Assembly: GCA_035651115.1 (NCBI GenBank)
Contig: DASRGL010000069.1
Span: forward strand, 1-6,542
DNA: 6,542 bases
Origin: DASRGL01 sp035651115
GTDB taxonomy: Bacteria > Armatimonadota > Chthonomonadetes > Chthonomonadales > Chthonomonadaceae
Direction: 5' to 3'
The translations under genes were made by a program, and so were the position numbers. Below, piece by piece: positions 4,172 through 6,542 of the stretch. A model generated the notes under the pieces. The model was not told the origin of the DNA, did not search any database, and saw only the letters and a list, made by a program, of their open reading frames with translations. Position 1 is the first letter of the stretch. Each line of letters begins with the position of its first letter.

Positions 4172-6542
4172 ATGTCAACGAACACAGCTTGCGTAGATTA
4201 GGGTTCGGGTTGACGCTTGCGCTGCTGATCGCCTGCGGTTTCGGGCCGGGCGGACGCGCGCTGCAAGCGGGCAAGGGCAAAGCGCCGAAGGCAAAGACCT
4301 CGGCGGCAGCCTACGCGCCCCAGGACGTGCAGACCTTCGCCAAACGGTTCCGAGACGACATCTGGCCGCTCCTGACGCGCAAGGAGAGCAACTGCACGGG
4401 CTGCCACAACGCCACCAATCCTTCGCAACTTCACTTCACCAGCGACCCCGACCACGATTTCAAGGCGCTGCTCGCCGACGGCCACTTCGAGGCGGAAAAC
4501 CCCTCCGCGCTGCTGGCCCGCCTGACCGCCCCGCTCGGCCCGACGAAGATGCCGCCCGCGCCGTTCAAGCCCTGGACGGACGCGGAGATCGCCACGCTGC
4601 GCGCCTTCGTCAACGACCTCTACGCGAAACGGCGGAAGGGCGGCCCACAAGCCGACGAACGGTTCCCCGCCGCACTGCTGACGCCCTATACGGGAAAGAG
4701 ACCGGGAAGCGGGCAGGACAACACGTTCCTGACCTACTACCAACTGCGGAATAAAGTCAAAGCCATCTTCAACGACGAGTGGCGGCGCGGCGACAAAGAC
4801 CTCTTCATCGAAAACCTGGCCCAGTTCGGCGGGGCGGACTTCGTGCGCAGCTTCAACGAGAGCAGCAAGCCGACCGCGCAGTTCCTCTCCGGGGTGGATG
4901 CGCTGGCGCGGGATGTCGCCTCGAAAGCCTACCTCGCCGCCTCCGGCCCCTTTGCCGGACGCGCCGCCCATCTGCCCTCGCCGCTCAAGATGACCGCGCC
5001 GGACGCCGCCTACCGCCGCGAGATCAATCGGCTCTACCAGCGCCTGCTGTTCCGGGATGCGACTCCCGCCGAGAGGCTGGCGTCGTTCCGGTTCCTCCAG
5101 GACATCTACCGCGCGCAGAAAGCCCTCGCTTCGCAGGGCTACGAACTCCGCTTTCAACTGACCGCCCGCGACGAACGCGGCCTGACCACCACTCAGGACT
5201 TCGGCATCCACGTCGCCAACAGCCCCTACGGACTCGGCCAGACCTATGTGGATCAGAACGACGCCACCGGCGCGGACGACAAGACGAAGCTCGTCCGCCG
5301 GAAACTCGACGGGCCGTTCACGTTCAGAGCGGGCGACCCGGAGCAGCGGGTTACCGTCTACAACGTCAACACGCACGGCAACGTGAGCGTGCATGGGCTG
5401 GAAGTGCGCGGCCCGCTGCCCGACGGCCCAACCCGCGTGATTCCCGTCACCGATCCGTCCGTGCAGGCGCAGGGAGCCTGGCGTCTGGACGAGCGCGATG
5501 GCATCCCCTGCTATGAGGATGACAACCAGAACAAGGGCGCGAGCCGCCTCATCATCCCGGTCGGCGTGACGCAAGACGGGCAGTATGAACTCTCGCTGCT
5601 GTGGCGTAAGGAGGACGGCAAGGCCGTTGAGGAGAGACGGGCCGGAAAGCGGCGTCGGGGCGGGCGCGCGGGGGCCGCAGAGAACGTGCTGGTCGAAGTG
5701 CAGTCGCACGATAAGAGTCGTCTTGCCGTTCCTACGCTCGCGCCGGCCCCGCCGAAAGGCGAAGCGCGCTTCGCCTTCGATGAGAGCGACGACACCATCT
5801 CCTTCTACAATCTCAAGACCGCGTTCCAGTTCGGGCCGCAGGGCGGCGTCGAGATCGGCAACGCGGGGACGCGGCGGCGGGTCGTTGCGGATGCCGTGCG
5901 GTTCGTTCCCGCGCCGATGCCGGGCGTCAAAACGGCGGCTGCGAGCGCGGCGGCGTTCCTGGTCCCGGCCAAAGACGCGCAGGGGCAGGAGCAGTGGAAG
6001 GACTACGAGAAAGGCGAGTATACCTTCTATAAGCCCATCGGCCCGCGTGTCGTCAGCGATGAGAACGACGACAGCCTCAAAGGGAAGCTGCGCCTGCTCT
6101 ACAGACCCTCCGCGCGCCCGGCGGACTGGAAGCCGAACGCTTACTATCAGGTCGAGATCGGCTATCCCGGCGAGGTGCGCAACGATACCGCCGTGCCGGT
6201 CACCGTACATGCAGAAGCCTCTTCGCCCATCGTGCGCATCGCTTATCCGATTCAGGCGCAGGTCGGGGCGACTCTGACCCTGGACGCCCGCGCCTCCTAC
6301 AATGTGCAGGGGACGCCGCTGCGGTTCACCTGGCAGCAGATCGGCGGCGCGAAGGTGACGCTTGCCGATCCGCACGCCGCGAGGCTGACGTTCGTTGCGC
6401 CCCGGATGACGCCGCAGCAGGCCGCGTGGGAAGGGCTGTGCCGCGCGCTGATGAAGCATCCCGATTTTCTGTTCACGCGCCCGCTCTCGCTCGCCACGAC
6501 GCGCGACCCGCAGACGCGCCGCCGCCTGCAACTGGTCAAGAT
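4168..6542 (+). CDS. large multidomain cytochrome c lipoprotein, DUF1549/DUF1553-like with golvesin-like insert (3' end cut by window)
   Basis: The frame is open for 791 codons and runs off the window. The start is the ATG at 4168 with a good ribosome site and an ATGA overlap. A signal peptide (LGFGLTLALLIAC-G) has lipobox LIAC and Cys23 as lipid acceptor, followed by a Lys/Ala linker. Residues 53-155 form a planctomycete-type cytochrome c domain: CTGCH (76-80) binds heme covalently and Met128 in GPTKMPP is the likely axial ligand. Residues 163-270 are helical (YYQLRNKVKAIF, NLAQFGGADFVRSFN). Residues 281-320 hold LYQRLLFRDATPAERL, like the LYxxxLxRxPTxxE segment of DUF1553-type proteins. A long beta-rich stretch follows (about 325-745): an Ig-like part, a golvesin-like sandwich (about 447-582, ending VVADAVRFVP), a further beta part and a PKD/Ig-like part (LTLDARASY, FTWQQIGG). 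Helices resume at AAWEGLCRALMKHPDFLFTRP (752-771), and RRRLQLVK (785-791) may open a DUF1549-like domain. It is probably a surface or periplasmic electron-transfer protein with glycan-binding modules; substrate unknown. Confidence 0.88.
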   Translation, partial: MNVNEHSLRRLGFGLTLALLIACGFGPGGRALQAGKGKAPKAKTSAAAYAPQDVQTFAKRFRDDIWPLLTRKESNCTGCHNATNPSQLHFTSDPDHDFKALLADGHFEAENPSALLARLTAPLGPTKMPPAPFKPWTDAEIATLRAFVNDLYAKRRKGGPQADERFPAALLTPYTGKRPGSGQDNTFLTYYQLRNKVKAIFNDEWRRGDKDLFIENLAQFGGADFVRSFNESSKPTAQFLSGVDALARDVASKAYLAASGPFAGRAAHLPSPLKMTAPDAAYRREINRLYQRLLFRDATPAERLASFRFLQDIYRAQKALASQGYELRFQLTARDERGLTTTQDFGIHVANSPYGLGQTYVDQNDATGADDKTKLVRRKLDGPFTFRAGDPEQRVTVYNVNTHGNVSVHGLEVRGPLPDGPTRVIPVTDPSVQAQGAWRLDERDGIPCYEDDNQNKGASRLIIPVGVTQDGQYELSLLWRKEDGKAVEERRAGKRRRGGRAGAAENVLVEVQSHDKSRLAVPTLAPAPPKGEARFAFDESDDTISFYNLKTAFQFGPQGGVEIGNAGTRRRVVADAVRFVPAPMPGVKTAAASAAAFLVPAKDAQGQEQWKDYEKGEYTFYKPIGPRVVSDENDDSLKGKLRLLYRPSARPADWKPNAYYQVEIGYPGEVRNDTAVPVTVHAEASSPIVRIAYPIQAQVGATLTLDARASYNVQGTPLRFTWQQIGGAKVTLADPHAARLTFVAPRMTPQQAAWEGLCRALMKHPDFLFTRPLSLATTRDPQTRRRLQLVK
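4216..4251 (+). repeat. lipobox cassette, copy 2 (near-identical to 3098-3133)
   Basis: This encodes LALLIACGFGPG at the signal peptide end of the cytochrome c gene. The match to the upstream copy is 32 of 36 bases with no gaps, and similarity fades on both sides, so only the lipobox region and not the whole gene start is shared. Confidence 0.8.

Noticed and set aside
5585..6277. A 230-codon + strand frame inside the cytochrome c gene
   Set aside because: It is an Arg/Ser-rich frame-shifted shadow (runs such as RRRSWSRPKTRRGRSSGR) typical of GC-rich DNA; the main frame codes the golvesin-like domain here without interruption, so it is not a frameshifted continuation.
4198..6531. A 777-codon open frame on the minus strand covering almost the same bases as the cytochrome c gene
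   Set aside because: Its codon boundaries coincide with those of the + strand gene, so it stays open merely because the sense codons TTA, CTA and TCA are rare at high GC; it ends exactly where the sense gene uses TTA (Leu11). Its translation is rich in Arg, Gly, Val and Ala with no recognisable domain, while the + frame has a signal peptide, CXXCH heme site and known folds.

Overview
The window is high-GC bacterial DNA (by eye a little over 60% G+C), densely coded on the + strand only. It holds four consecutive genes: one cut by the left edge, two complete, and one cut by the right edge. Gaps are 3-63 nt (depending on the start of gene 2), 23 nt and a 4-nt ATGA overlap, so they look like one transcription unit. 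No promoter, terminator, tRNA, rRNA, CRISPR array or insertion sequence is visible. The taxon is inferred. A large exported cytochrome c protein with helical segments like the DUF1549/DUF1553 families, a golvesin-like sandwich domain, and duplicated secreted beta-rich proteins are typical of Planctomycetota and are also seen in Armatimonadota and Verrucomicrobiota. I cannot choose among these from the sequence alone.

Layout. (1) 1-1508: an FAD-dependent oxidoreductase of the flavin-dependent halogenase superfamily, lacking only its first ~15-20 residues. (2) 1512-3029: a secreted protein of unknown function made of two copies of a ~228-residue beta-rich unit behind a signal peptide. (3) 3053-4171: a predicted lipoprotein with a clan GH-A (GH5-like) glycoside hydrolase barrel and both expected catalytic glutamates. 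(4) 4168-6542 and beyond: a very large predicted lipoprotein with a CXXCH cytochrome c domain, helical segments like those of DUF1553-type proteins, a long block of beta-sandwich domains including a golvesin-like domain, and the beginning of what looks like a DUF1549-type region at the window edge. This last reading frame is open for 791 codons with no stop in the window and is easily missed. A 777-codon antisense frame covers almost the same bases but is a shadow.

How they may work together (inference): genes 2-4 encode exported proteins, two of them membrane-anchored, which suggests a cell-surface or periplasmic function involving glycan binding or cleavage plus electron transfer. Gene 1 is a cytoplasmic-type flavoenzyme and its link to the others is unclear. 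The most interesting points are the beta-sandwich block that appears inserted between two normally adjacent helical segments in gene 4, a near-identical lipobox cassette shared by genes 3 and 4, and the unusual gene combination.
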